Source of the DNA: UBA2357 sp041678045
GTDB lineage: Bacteria > Pseudomonadota > Gammaproteobacteria > Burkholderiales > Rhodocyclaceae
Length of the DNA stretch: 62,755 nucleotides
Assembly (NCBI GenBank): GCA_041678045.1
Contig: JBAYOV010000018.1
Location: 1-62,755 of the forward strand
Direction of reading: 5' to 3'
Part shown: piece after piece, positions 43,580 through 52,551 of the stretch
How the letters are laid out: the number at the start of each line of letters is the position of its first letter
How positions within the stretch are numbered: the stretch's first letter is position 1
Notes under the pieces: model-generated
The model's input: the letters and a program-made list of their open reading frames with translations, nothing else
Told to the model about the DNA's origin: nothing
The model's database searches: none
Program-made: the position numbers and the translations under genes

Positions 43580-44560
43580 GCAGGCGGCGGCGTGCCCGGG
43601 GGTGATCTGGCGCAGCAGTGGGGCTTCGCGTTTGCAGCGGTCATTGGCCAGGGGGCAGCGTGGGTGGAAGGTGCAACCCGGTGGCGGGGTGATCGGATTG
43701 GGGACTTCGCCGCGCACGGCGGCTTCGCGGGGGGCGCTCATGCTGATGTCCGGAATGGTGGCCAGCAGCATGCGGGTGTAGGGATGGGCGGGCTGTTCGA
43801 ACAGCGTCCGGCTGTCGGCAATCTCGGCGATGCGTCCCAGATACATCACACCCACCCGGTCGGCCATGTGACGGACCACGGCGAGATCGTGACTGATGAA
43901 GAGATAGGTCAGACCGAACTCGTCCTGCAGGTCTTTCATCAGGTTCAGGATCTGCGCCTGCACCGACACGTCCAGCGCAGAGGTGGGTTCATCGCACACC
44001 AGAAACTCGGGGTTGTTGGCGAGCGCCCGGGCAATGCAGATGCGCTGGCGCTGTCCGCCGGAAAACTCGTGCGGAAACTTGCGCCCGTCGGCCGCCGAGA
44101 GTCCGACCAGAGTGAGCAGTTCGCCAACCCGGCGGGTGATTGCGGCTGCGTCGTGCAGCAGTCTGAACACGCGAATCGGTTCGGCAATGATGCGCTCCAC
44201 CCGCCAGCGTGGGTTGAGGCTGGCATAGGGATCCTGGAAGATCATCTGGAAGCGGCGGCGCAGCTTCTGCAATTGCGCCGCGCTGCGTATCCGGGCCACA
44301 TCCTGGCCGTCGAACACGATGCGTCCGTCGCTTGGCTCGTACAGCCCGACAATCAGCCGCGCCACGGTGGATTTGCCACAGCCGGACTCACCGACCAGTG
44401 CAAAGGTTTCGCCGCGTGCAATGTCGAAAGACACGCCATCGACGGCCTTCAGGAAGCGCCGTGGCTGGCGTTCCAGCAGGCGGTTGAGGAAGGGGCGGGA
44501 GACGTCGAAGGCGCAGCGCAGGCCGTCTACCTGCAGCAGGGGCGTGGGGAGGGCGCTCAT
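43547..44560 (-). CDS. Dipeptide/oligopeptide ABC transporter ATPase (DppF-like)
   Basis: 337 residues. Walker A GESGCGKST, signature FSGGQRQRICIARALA, Walker B FLVCDEPTSALD, and the C-terminal OppF cysteine module CTFHPRCPLANDRCKREAPLL that may hold a [4Fe-4S] cluster. Last gene of a five-gene dppABCDF-type operon; overlaps dppD by 4 nt. Substrate of the system is unknown. Confidence 0.88.
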   Translation of the reverse strand: MSALPTPLLQVDGLRCAFDVSRPFLNRLLERQPRRFLKAVDGVSFDIARGETFALVGESGCGKSTVARLIVGLYEPSDGRIVFDGQDVARIRSAAQLQKLRRRFQMIFQDPYASLNPRWRVERIIAEPIRVFRLLHDAAAITRRVGELLTLVGLSAADGRKFPHEFSGGQRQRICIARALANNPEFLVCDEPTSALDVSVQAQILNLMKDLQDEFGLTYLFISHDLAVVRHMADRVGVMYLGRIAEIADSRTLFEQPAHPYTRMLLATIPDISMSAPREAAVRGEVPNPITPPPGCTFHPRCPLANDRCKREAPLLRQITPGHAAACHAIEEARTEP

Positions 44561-45549
44561 GCTGCGGTCTCCGGCGCGGAGGATGGGTCATGCAGCCAGC
44601 AGGCGGCCAGGGTGTCGCCTGCCGGCTGCAGTTCGGGGCGTGCCTCGCGGCAGCGTGCAAAGGCCTGCGGGCAGCGCGGGTTGAAGGCGCAGCCGGGGGG
44701 GATGGCGGTGAGGCGCGGCATGGCTCCGTCGATCTGCACCAGCCGCCGGACATCTGCCCCGAGCACTGGAATGGAGCCCATCAGGCCCTGGGTGTAGGGG
44801 TGCTGGGGGTGCTGCACCACCGCGCGCACCGGCCCGATCTCGACCAGCCGGCCGGCGTACATCACGGCCACCCGGTCGGCGGTTTCGGCAATCACCCCCA
44901 TGTCGTGGGTGACCAGCAGCACGGCGGTGTGGTGCTGGTGGCACAGTTTTCTGAGCAGCGCGATGATCTGCGCCTGCACCGATACGTCCAGCGCTGTGGT
45001 GGGCTCGTCTGCGATGATCAGTTCGGGCTCGGCACACAGTGCCAGCGCGATCACGACCCGCTGGCGCATGCCTCCGGAGAACTGGTGAGGATAGTGGTCG
45101 ATGCGCTGTTCCGGGGCGGGAATACCGACTTCGTCGAGCAGGGCGACGGCCCGTTGGCGGGCTTCCTGCGGGGTCACGTCGAGATGGGTAAGGATGGTTT
45201 CGGTGAGCTGTCGCCCGATGGTGAGCAGCGGGTTCAGACTGGTGAGCGGGTCCTGGAAGATCATCGCAATGCGGCGGCCGCGAATCCGGCGCATGCGCTC
45301 GGCGGACAGGGCGTGGATGGGCTCGCCATGCAGCAGGATTTCACCCCCGGCGATCCGCCCGGGCGGCTCCAGCAGTCCGATGATTGCTGCGCCGGTGAGC
45401 GACTTGCCTGCGCCCGATTCTCCCACCATGCCGAGCACTTCGCCTTTGGCGATGTCGAAGGAGACGTCGTCGATCGCCACCAGCGTGCCGCGTCGGGTGG
45501 GAAATTCGATGCGCAGCCTGCGCACCGACAGCAGTGGGGTGGGGCTCAT
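44557..45549 (-). CDS. Dipeptide/oligopeptide ABC transporter ATPase (DppD-like)
   Basis: 330 residues with GESGAGKSL, FSGGMRQRVVIALALC, LIIADEPTTALD and a C-terminal CAFNPRCPQAFARCREARPEL module. It pairs with the DppF-like ATPase as a heterodimer. Its ATG overlaps the preceding permease stop by one base (TGATG). Confidence 0.88.
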   Translation of the reverse strand: MSPTPLLSVRRLRIEFPTRRGTLVAIDDVSFDIAKGEVLGMVGESGAGKSLTGAAIIGLLEPPGRIAGGEILLHGEPIHALSAERMRRIRGRRIAMIFQDPLTSLNPLLTIGRQLTETILTHLDVTPQEARQRAVALLDEVGIPAPEQRIDHYPHQFSGGMRQRVVIALALCAEPELIIADEPTTALDVSVQAQIIALLRKLCHQHHTAVLLVTHDMGVIAETADRVAVMYAGRLVEIGPVRAVVQHPQHPYTQGLMGSIPVLGADVRRLVQIDGAMPRLTAIPPGCAFNPRCPQAFARCREARPELQPAGDTLAACWLHDPSSAPETAA

Positions 45550-46499
45550 CAGCGCAGCCTCGGGTTGAGCGCATCGCGCAGCCAGTCACCGAGCAAATTG
45601 ACGGCGAGCGCGAGCAGCAGCAGGGTGATGCCGGGAAACAGCACGATCCACCATTCGCCCGAGAACAGGAAGTCCTGCCCGACCCGGATCAGCGTGCCCA
45701 GGCTGGGCTGGGTGGGCGGGACGCCCACGCCCAGGAAGGACAAGGTGGATTCAAGAATGATTGCCAGTGCAAGGCCGATGGTGGCAATCACCAGCACTGG
45801 CCCCATTACGTTGGGCAGGATGTGGCGCAGCAGGATGAGCGGGGCGGGCACGCCGATGACCCGTGCGGCCTGCACGTATTCCTTGTTCTTTTCGGCAAGG
45901 GTGGAGCTGCGCACGGTGCGCGCGTACTGCACCCAGTCGGACAGCGCAATGGCGGCGATCAGCACATAGATTGCAACCCTGTCATGCAGGTCGGGTGGCA
46001 CGACGCCCTTGAACACGCCAAAGATCAGCAGGGCGATGAGGATGGCCGGAAAGCTCAGTTGCACATCGGCAATGCGCATGATCAGGCTGTCCACCCAGCC
46101 GCCGACATAGCCTGAAACCAGCCCCAGGGTGATGCCGATCAACGCGGCCACGCCCACGGCAGCAAAGCCCACCAGCAGCGATACCCGCGAACCGTACAGG
46201 ATGGCCGAGAAAATGTCGCGCCCCTGGGCATCGGTGCCCAGCCAGTACACATTGCCGGTGAAGGCGTTTGGCTGCATTGGCGGCGTGAAGCCGTCCATCA
46301 GGTTGAGGGTGGCCGGGTCGAAGGGGTTTTGCGGTGAAATGAGGGGCGCGCACAGCGCGGCGACCATGATCACCAGGGTGACGAGCGCCGACACCACCGT
46401 GACCGGCGAGCGGATGAAGCTGTGGAACAGGTCGCTGTCCGCGATGCGTGCCCACAGCGAGGGCGGTGGGGCGGCGGGGCGTTCGGTGCCGGCGTTCAT
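45549..46499 (-). CDS. Dipeptide/oligopeptide ABC transporter permease (DppC-like)
   Basis: 316 residues. N-terminal OppC_N helix (VTVVSALVTLVIMVAALCAPLI), then YWLGTDAQGRDIFSAILYGSRVSLLVG and the EAA loop YVQAARVIGVPAPLILLRHILPN. Standard length, unlike the enlarged permeases of the other peptide transporter at 27-29.6 kb. Confidence 0.9.
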   Translation of the reverse strand: MNAGTERPAAPPPSLWARIADSDLFHSFIRSPVTVVSALVTLVIMVAALCAPLISPQNPFDPATLNLMDGFTPPMQPNAFTGNVYWLGTDAQGRDIFSAILYGSRVSLLVGFAAVGVAALIGITLGLVSGYVGGWVDSLIMRIADVQLSFPAILIALLIFGVFKGVVPPDLHDRVAIYVLIAAIALSDWVQYARTVRSSTLAEKNKEYVQAARVIGVPAPLILLRHILPNVMGPVLVIATIGLALAIILESTLSFLGVGVPPTQPSLGTLIRVGQDFLFSGEWWIVLFPGITLLLLALAVNLLGDWLRDALNPRLR

Positions 46500-46515
46500 G
46501 CGTGGGGTTCCTGCC

Positions 46516-47499
46516 TCATTGCCCGCGACTGCTGCGCTGTACGCGCAGGCGTGGGTCGACCGCGAAATAGAGCAGATCGACGATCAGGTTGATGACGACG
46601 AAGATCAGCGCGATCAGCACCAGATAGGCGGCCATCACCGGGACATCGACAAACTGCACCGCCGTGATGAACAGCAGGCCGACGCCCGGCCACTGGAACA
46701 CCGTTTCGGTGATGATGGCAAAGGCGATGATCGAGCCGATCTGCAAGCCGGTGATGGTGATGACCGGCAGCAGCGTGTTCTTGAGCGCGTGGCCGAAATG
46801 CACTGCGCGGTTGCTCAGGCCACGGGCACGGGCGAACTTGATGTAGTCGGTGCGCAGCACCTCGAGCATTTCGGCGCGCACCAGTCGCATGATCAGGGTG
46901 AGTTGATACAGCCCCAGGGTGATGGCGGGCAGGATCAGCGATTTCAGACCGCTGCTGGTCAGGAGTCCGGTGCTCCATCCGCCAATCTGTACCACCTCGC
47001 CCCGTCCGAAGGCGGGCAGCACCTTGAGCTCCACGGAAAACACGTAGATCAGCAAAATGCCGATCAGGAAGGTCGGCAGGGACACGCCGATCAGCGACAG
47101 GCCCATGATGGTGTGGCTGAGCCAGCCGTCACGACGCAGCGCGGTATACACACCGAGCGCGATGCCCAGCACCAGCGCGGCGGTGCCCGAGATCAGGGCC
47201 AGCTCCAGGGTGGCCGGCAGGCGTTCCAGGATGACATCGGTGACCGGCCGCGCCATGCGGTAGGAGATGCCGAACTCGCCGCGCAGGGCATTGCCCACGA
47301 AGCGGGCAAACTGCATGGGCACCGGGTCGTTCAGACCCAGGCTTTCGCGCAGTTGCTCGCGCTCCAGCAGGGTGGCCTCCTGGCCGACCATGTTATTGAT
47401 CGGGTCGCCGATGTAGCGGAACAGGCCGAAGGCGACCAGTGCCACCGTGAGCATGACCAAAACCGACTGCAGCAGTCGGCGGAGGATGAAGGCGAGCAT
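46516..47499 (-). CDS. Dipeptide/oligopeptide ABC transporter permease (DppB-like)
   Basis: 327 residues. Starts with the typical MLAFILRRLLQSVLVMLTVALVAFGLFRYIGDP and carries the EAA loop FARARGLSNRAVHFGHALKNTLLPVITITG. Six predicted helices. Separated from the binding-protein gene by 89 bp containing a strong hairpin. Confidence 0.9.
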   Translation of the reverse strand: MLAFILRRLLQSVLVMLTVALVAFGLFRYIGDPINNMVGQEATLLEREQLRESLGLNDPVPMQFARFVGNALRGEFGISYRMARPVTDVILERLPATLELALISGTAALVLGIALGVYTALRRDGWLSHTIMGLSLIGVSLPTFLIGILLIYVFSVELKVLPAFGRGEVVQIGGWSTGLLTSSGLKSLILPAITLGLYQLTLIMRLVRAEMLEVLRTDYIKFARARGLSNRAVHFGHALKNTLLPVITITGLQIGSIIAFAIITETVFQWPGVGLLFITAVQFVDVPVMAAYLVLIALIFVVINLIVDLLYFAVDPRLRVQRSSRGQ

Positions 47500-47547
47500 G
47501 CGGGGGTGGTGTCTGCGGGGGAGGGGGCGTCAGCGTTGGCCGAACCG

Positions 47548-47581
47548 GCGCACGGGCAATCCGGGGAGGTTGCCCGTGCGC
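47548..47581. terminator. Intercistronic hairpin between dppA- and dppB-like genes
   Basis: GCGCACGGGCAA and TTGCCCGTGCGC form a perfect 12-bp stem with a 10-nt loop, just after the binding-protein stop. No T-run follows on the minus strand. Such hairpins usually stabilise the upstream mRNA and give the binding protein higher expression than the membrane parts. Confidence 0.6.
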
Positions 47582-47588
47582 GGTGGGC

Positions 47589-49175
47589 TTACTTGCTGAA
47601 CTTCACATGCGAGAAGTGCGGATAGTTCATCGAGTGCACCGGCAACTCGATGTTGCGCTTCATGGCCCAGTTGAGCATCTGGTGATGCAACGGCAGGTAG
47701 AGGGTTTCATCCTGCACGATGTGCCACACCCGGGCGAGCATTTCGGCGCGCTTGTCCGCATCGGTTTCCTGGGTCATGGCTGCCACCAGAGCGTCCACTT
47801 CGGGGTTGGAGTATCCGGTGGCATTCCAGGAGCCGCCCTTGTCGGACTTGGTTTCGACCAGGTAATGGAAGACATAGTGCGAATCCATGGTCGGCACGCT
47901 CCAGCCGAGCATGTAGAAATCCATCTCGCCCTTGGGCAGTTCGGCAAAGTGAATGCTCTTCGAGCGGGCATCGAGGCGGGTCTTGATGCCGATCTGGCCG
48001 AGCATGCCGGTGACGGCCTGGCAGATGGCTTCGTCGTTCACATAGCGGTCATTGGGGCAGGACAGGGTCACCGAAAAACCGTTCGGGTAGCCGGCCTCGG
48101 CGAGCAGGGCCTTCGCGCGGGCGAGGTCTACCGCCGGCACCTGGTCGAGCACCTTGTCGTAGCCATCCACGAAGGGGGGCGCGATCATCCCGGCCGGCAC
48201 CGCCTGGCCGCGCATCACCACCTGGCGGATGGCGTCGCGGTTGATCGCGATGTTCATCGCCTCACGCACTTTCTTTTCGGCAAAGGGGTTCTTGCCCTTC
48301 ACATCGGAGGTGCGCAGTTCGGGCAGCGCCATCTGCATGCCCAGGAAGATGGTGCGGTTTTCCGGGCCTTCCCGCACCACCAGTCCCGCAGCCGACTTCA
48401 GGCGCTCCAGGTCCTGCACCGGGGGGTCGAGCAGAAAGTCGATTTCCCCGGAAAGCAGGGCGGCCACCCGGGTGGCGGAGGACTTGATCGGAGTGTAGAC
48501 GATGCGGCTGACTTCCATCGGGAAGTGGTCGCGGCCCCAGTATGCGTCATTGCGGATCAGCTCGGTACGCACGTCGGGCTCGCGCTTGACCAGCTTGTAG
48601 GGGCCGGTGCCATTGGCGTTGCGCACGGCAAAGGTTTCCTCGCCGGCCTTGTAGTTCTGCGGTGTGGCGGTGTTGTTCGCCTCGGACCACTCCTGGTCCA
48701 TGATGAACAGGTCGCTCAGGTTGTTGGGCAGCAGCGGGTTGGGGCCATCGGTGCGCATGCGTACCGTGTGCTCATCCACCTTGATCACCTCCACCACCGA
48801 CGTGAGCAGGCCCTTCATGTCGGCATTCTCATGCTTCGCACGCATGATCGAGAACACGACATCGTCGGCGTTGAACGGGTTGCCGTTGTGGTAGGTCACG
48901 CCTTCGCGCAGCTTGAATTCCCAGACCGTCGGGTCGTCCGTGATGTACCACTCGGTGGCCAGGCGCGGGGCCAGCTTCATGTCCTGATCGCGATAGACCA
49001 GCGGATCGTAGATCTGGTGGCTCATCGCATGGGTCGGGCCTTCGTTCTGGGCGTGGGGGTCCAGGGTCAGCGAATCTCCCGCGCTGGACCAGCGCAGGGT
49101 TTCGGCAAAAGCGACGCTGGTGAAAAGCGTGGTCGAGGCGCAGGTCAGGGCCAGCGCAAGGCGCGACAGTTTCAT
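47589..49175 (-). CDS. Dipeptide/oligopeptide ABC transporter binding protein (DppA-like)
   Basis: 528 residues from the ATG at 49175 (MKLSRLALALTC), preferred over 49184 because GGAG is properly spaced. A Sec signal peptide ends near FAE (about 24). The mature protein is a family-5 solute-binding protein: LTLDPHAQNEGPTHAMSHQIYDPLV, WEFKLREGVTYHNGNPFNADDVVFS. It delivers a peptide or similar ligand to the DppBC-type channel. Confidence 0.9.
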   Translation of the reverse strand: MKLSRLALALTCASTTLFTSVAFAETLRWSSAGDSLTLDPHAQNEGPTHAMSHQIYDPLVYRDQDMKLAPRLATEWYITDDPTVWEFKLREGVTYHNGNPFNADDVVFSIMRAKHENADMKGLLTSVVEVIKVDEHTVRMRTDGPNPLLPNNLSDLFIMDQEWSEANNTATPQNYKAGEETFAVRNANGTGPYKLVKREPDVRTELIRNDAYWGRDHFPMEVSRIVYTPIKSSATRVAALLSGEIDFLLDPPVQDLERLKSAAGLVVREGPENRTIFLGMQMALPELRTSDVKGKNPFAEKKVREAMNIAINRDAIRQVVMRGQAVPAGMIAPPFVDGYDKVLDQVPAVDLARAKALLAEAGYPNGFSVTLSCPNDRYVNDEAICQAVTGMLGQIGIKTRLDARSKSIHFAELPKGEMDFYMLGWSVPTMDSHYVFHYLVETKSDKGGSWNATGYSNPEVDALVAAMTQETDADKRAEMLARVWHIVQDETLYLPLHHQMLNWAMKRNIELPVHSMNYPHFSHVKFSK

Positions 49176-49238
49176 GGACGTCATCTCCCGTAGGGTTCGT
49201 AAATCGCTGCTGCAGGGATTGTTGCACTGCCCGGGGAT

Positions 49239-49259
49239 GGCAGCAACTCAGTTGTTGCC
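49239..49259. promoter_or_regulatory. 21-bp near-perfect palindrome between dppA-like gene and tag
   Basis: GGCAGCAACT and AGTTGTTGCC are inverted repeats around a single central base, with one mismatch. It lies 64 bp upstream of the dppA-like ATG and 67 bp upstream of tag, in the shared promoter region, so it may be an operator for either. Confidence 0.4.
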
Positions 49260-49325
49260 CCGCTTGTGTGGCATGCCATTTTCGGATAAGACCCGAAGGG
49301 CAGGCAGACGAGGAGAGGTGGCGCG

Positions 49326-49934
49326 ATGATGATGTGTCGTTGTGGCTGGGTCAGTGAGGACCCGTTGTATATCGATTACCACGATCATGAGTGGGGCGTG
49401 CCGGTATTCGAGGCGGACCGGTTGTTCGAGTTTCTGGTTCTGGAAGGGGCGCAGGCCGGCTTGTCGTGGATCACTGTGCTGAAGAAGCGTGCCCGGTATC
49501 GCGAGGTGTTCGAGGGCTTCGATTCCGAGGTGATCGCGCGATGGGGTGTGGACAAGGTTGAGTGGCTGATGAAGGATCCGGGCATCATCCGCAATCGGGC
49601 GAAGATTGAATCGGCCATCGGCAACGCCCGGGCCTGGCGGGCGCTGGTCGAGGAGGGTGTGGATCCGGTGGCTTGGCTATGGTCCTTCATCGGCGGGCAG
49701 GCGCGCCAGAATGCCTGGCGCACCTTGTCGGAAGTGCCGGCATCCACGGCCGAGTCGGAGGAGATGAGCCGGGCGTTGCGCAAGCGGGGCTTCCGTTTCG
49801 TTGGCCCCACGATTTGTTACGCCTTCATGCAGGCGGTGGGCATGGTCAATGACCACACGGTGGATTGCTTCCGCCACATGGAGGTCGCGCGCCTCGGACC
49901 CCCGCCGTCCGCCCCGCTCAGCGCAAGGGAATGA
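49326..49934 (+). CDS. tag: DNA-3-methyladenine glycosylase I
   Basis: 202 residues. RCGWVSEDPLYIDYHDHEWGVP matches the E. coli Tag N-terminus; the zinc-snap ligands are C6, H19 and the His and Cys of NDHTVDCFRH. LEGAQAGLSWITVLKKR is the conserved helix-hairpin-helix region. It removes 3-methyladenine from DNA. Three successive ATG codons leave the first residue uncertain; GAGGAGAGG lies upstream. Its 3' end overlaps the convergent next gene by 17 bp. Confidence 0.93.
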   Translation: MMMCRCGWVSEDPLYIDYHDHEWGVPVFEADRLFEFLVLEGAQAGLSWITVLKKRARYREVFEGFDSEVIARWGVDKVEWLMKDPGIIRNRAKIESAIGNARAWRALVEEGVDPVAWLWSFIGGQARQNAWRTLSEVPASTAESEEMSRALRKRGFRFVGPTICYAFMQAVGMVNDHTVDCFRHMEVARLGPPPSAPLSARE

Positions 49935-50322
49935 CCAGCGGCGGAATGTCCACCCCGATCACGATGGCTGGGTCGCGCGGGTACACCGGGCGGTGATGGC
50001 GCGGAGGGTAGTAGGCCGGGGTGTGATATACGGGTGCTGCGGGATGATAGTAGTGGTGGTATTCACGCACCACCGGCGGGCGCATCGGCACGGGGCGGTG
50101 CACGATGACCTTGCGCTCATGTGAGTACCGGTTGCTGTAGCCCGGACCGTGCCGGTCACGGTGGTCGTGGCGATAGTGAGGGTGACGCTGACCCGAGCGG
50201 TGATCGCCCCGGTCGGCGCGTTCGTAGCGACCGTGTCGGTCATGTGCCGCAGCGGGCTCGGCAAGGGTCCAGCTACCGGCGGTGGCCAGCACCAGGGCCA
50301 GCAGGAAGGCGGATGTTTTCAT
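49918..50322 (-). CDS. Secreted His/Arg/Tyr-rich protein of unknown function
   Basis: 134 residues with a clear signal peptide (MKTSAFLLALVLATAGSWTLA...AAA). The mature part is dominated by His, Arg, Tyr and Pro (REYHHYYHPAAPVYHTPAYY, PPRHHRPVYPRDP) and ends in a hydrophobic IVIGVDIPPLVIPLR. Probably periplasmic or outer-membrane associated; metal binding is possible. I recognise no named family. Its stop lies within the 3' end of tag. Confidence 0.7.
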   Translation of the reverse strand: MKTSAFLLALVLATAGSWTLAEPAAAHDRHGRYERADRGDHRSGQRHPHYRHDHRDRHGPGYSNRYSHERKVIVHRPVPMRPPVVREYHHYYHPAAPVYHTPAYYPPRHHRPVYPRDPAIVIGVDIPPLVIPLR

Positions 50323-50495
50323 GGCGGACTCCGTTTGTCACGATGAAGGTGCGGCGTGGTGTGCCGCGCCTGTTCGATATGAGTCCGATTAACGCGCAGA
50401 AGTGAGTGAAGGGTGACGCCGAGATGTAAGGGGATTTCTTCGGGCAGCGAGGTGGAGGCCTGTAGCCGGTCGGGCCGCAGGCGCCTGCGAGTGGA

Positions 50496-51128
50496 TCAAC
50501 CGACCAGCACCACATGCACCCGGCGCGGACCATGTGCCCCGAGTTGCACGGTCTGCTCCACATCGGCGGTGCGTGAGGGGCCGGACACGATGTTGACCGC
50601 GCGTGGCATGTCCGGGCGCGTGCGCAGTATCGACCAGGCGTCCTCGAACCATTTGACGATGTACCGGGTGTGCAGCACGGCGATCTGGTCGTCCGGCACA
50701 AAGTTGTGGGTGGTGGGGCTGTCGGGGCCGGAGGCAAACAGCAGGCTACCGGTTTCGGCGATGCCGGCGAGGGCCAGCGATACCGACAGGGTTTCCTCGA
50801 TGGGGGCTGCATCGTGATGCACCGTCCACTCTGCCGGCCACTGCAGACTGGCCAGGGCTGCGCCGACTGCGGCACGCCGGGGCAGGTGCCACTGTGCCCG
50901 GTGGGCCTCCACGGCGGCAGGCACTTCGTCCAACGTGCCAACACGACTGACGCTGCCGGCGCGGCTTTCGAATTTCCGGATGAAGCGCTCGACCGGTTCG
51001 TCATCGAAGGCCGGGCGGGTGTGGTGCGAGTCGCGGGCATCCAGTGCACTCCGGCTGGCCTCGTCGAGTGGGCCACGGCCCAGGGCTTCGCGGATGGCGC
51101 CCAGAATCGTTTCGCGTGCGCTGCTCAT
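50496..51128 (-). CDS. lutC: LUD-domain protein LutC, L-lactate utilisation
   Basis: 210 residues from the ATG at 51128 (MSSARETILGAIREALGRG). The LUD domain shows SVSLALAGIAETGSLLFASG, TTHNFVPDDQIAVLHTRYIV and the terminal GAHGPRRVHVVLVG. Third gene of lutABC, the non-flavin L-lactate dehydrogenase complex feeding electrons to the respiratory chain. Starts 13 bp after lutB. Confidence 0.9.
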   Translation of the reverse strand: MSSARETILGAIREALGRGPLDEASRSALDARDSHHTRPAFDDEPVERFIRKFESRAGSVSRVGTLDEVPAAVEAHRAQWHLPRRAAVGAALASLQWPAEWTVHHDAAPIEETLSVSLALAGIAETGSLLFASGPDSPTTHNFVPDDQIAVLHTRYIVKWFEDAWSILRTRPDMPRAVNIVSGPSRTADVEQTVQLGAHGPRRVHVVLVG

Positions 51129-51141
51129 GGTGTCTTTCCCA

Positions 51142-52551
51142 TCAAGATTGGCTCTTCCGTGCGTGCCATTGCTCAAGGAAGGTCTTGCCGGCCGGCGCGG
51201 GCAGGTCACGCGCATCGGTCCAGGCCGAGGCCAGTGGCAGCGAACGCAGCCGGCCCTTGCGCCGGCCGGCCAGTGCGAGCAGGCGTGCGGCAAGCCGCTC
51301 TCCGAAGTGATACAGGCTGGGGCGGGTGGCCACGAAGCGCCAGACGCTCAGCGCATGGCGTTGCACTGCGGGGGTGAGATGCTGCCGGTGTTGCAGGTGA
51401 CGCAGCTCGCGCAGCAGATCGGGCAGCGGAATCTTCACCGGGCACACTGAAGCGCAGCGACCGTTGAGGGTGCATGCGTTAGGCAGGTCGTAGGCGTTGT
51501 CCAGCCCCTTGATCAGCGGGGTGAGCACCGAGCCCATCGGCCCCGGATACACCCAACCGTAGGCATGCCCGCCCACCGATCCGTACACCGGACAGTGATT
51601 CATGCAGGCGCCGCAGCGGATGCAGCGCAGCATCTCGCGGAAGCGGCCTCCGAGCATCTTCGAGCGACCATTGTCGACCAGCACCACATGGTATTCCTCG
51701 GGGCCATCCTTGTCGTCCGCGTGGCGTGGGCCGGTGGATACGGTGGTGTAGGTTTCTGTCTCCTGCCCGGTGGCGCTGCGCGCGAGCAGGCGCAGGAACA
51801 GCGTCACGTCATCGAGCCGGGGTACCACGCGCTCGATGCCGGAGGTGACGATGTGCACCCGGGCGAGGGTCTGTGTGAGGTCGCCATTGCCCTCGTTGGT
51901 GACGATGACCGATGAGCCTGTTTCGGCTACCAGATAGTTGCCACCGGTGATGCCGACATCGGCGCGAAAGTATTTTTCGCGTAGCACGTGGCGGGCCTCG
52001 TTCACCAGGTCGGGCACCGTGGTCTTGCGCTCGGTGCCGTGAGCCTCCTGAAAAAGGTCGGAAACCTGGTCCTTGGTCTTGTGCACCGCCGGGGCGATGA
52101 TGTGCGACGGTGGCTCGTTGGCAAGCTGGATGATGTATTCGCCCAGATCGGTTTCGACCACTTCCATGCCGTTCTCGAGCAGTGCCTCGTTCAGCCCGAT
52201 TTCCTCCGACACCATGGACTTGCCCTTGGTCACCGTCCTCGCGTTCACCCGCCGGCAGATGCCGAGGATGATCTCGCGCGCTTCGGCTGCGTCCCGCGCC
52301 CAGTGCACCTGCCCTCCAGCCGCCTTCACTGTACTTTCGTAGCGGGTGAGGTAGTGGTCGAGGTGGTCGAGGATATGGTTCTTGAGCTGCCTGGCTTCCT
52401 CGCGCAAGGCTTCGAACTCGGGCAGTTCGGCGGCCTGCTGGGTGCGTTTGGCGACGAAACCGTCGCGCAGCAGGCCCATCGCCTTCTGCAGTGCGCCGTC
52501 GTGGATGTAGTACACAGCACGCGACTTGAACTCCCGCGAGCGCATTTCCAT
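51142..52551 (-). CDS. lutB: Iron-sulfur protein LutB, L-lactate utilisation
   Basis: 469 residues from the ATG at 52551. N-terminal LUD domain (VTKGKSMVSEEIGLNEALLENG, GNYLVAETGSSVIVTNEGNG) and two [4Fe-4S] clusters, CIRCGACMNHCPVYG and CTLNGRCASVCPVKIP, then a DUF3390-type tail. Its ATG overlaps the lutA stop by one base (TGATG). Confidence 0.9.
   Translation of the reverse strand: MEMRSREFKSRAVYYIHDGALQKAMGLLRDGFVAKRTQQAAELPEFEALREEARQLKNHILDHLDHYLTRYESTVKAAGGQVHWARDAAEAREIILGICRRVNARTVTKGKSMVSEEIGLNEALLENGMEVVETDLGEYIIQLANEPPSHIIAPAVHKTKDQVSDLFQEAHGTERKTTVPDLVNEARHVLREKYFRADVGITGGNYLVAETGSSVIVTNEGNGDLTQTLARVHIVTSGIERVVPRLDDVTLFLRLLARSATGQETETYTTVSTGPRHADDKDGPEEYHVVLVDNGRSKMLGGRFREMLRCIRCGACMNHCPVYGSVGGHAYGWVYPGPMGSVLTPLIKGLDNAYDLPNACTLNGRCASVCPVKIPLPDLLRELRHLQHRQHLTPAVQRHALSVWRFVATRPSLYHFGERLAARLLALAGRRKGRLRSLPLASAWTDARDLPAPAGKTFLEQWHARKSQS

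Noticed and set aside
43547..49175. The two peptide ABC systems (25-31 kb and 43-49 kb) as a duplication
   Set aside because: Their permeases, ATPase organisation (fused versus separate) and lengths differ, so they belong to different subfamilies rather than a recent copy.
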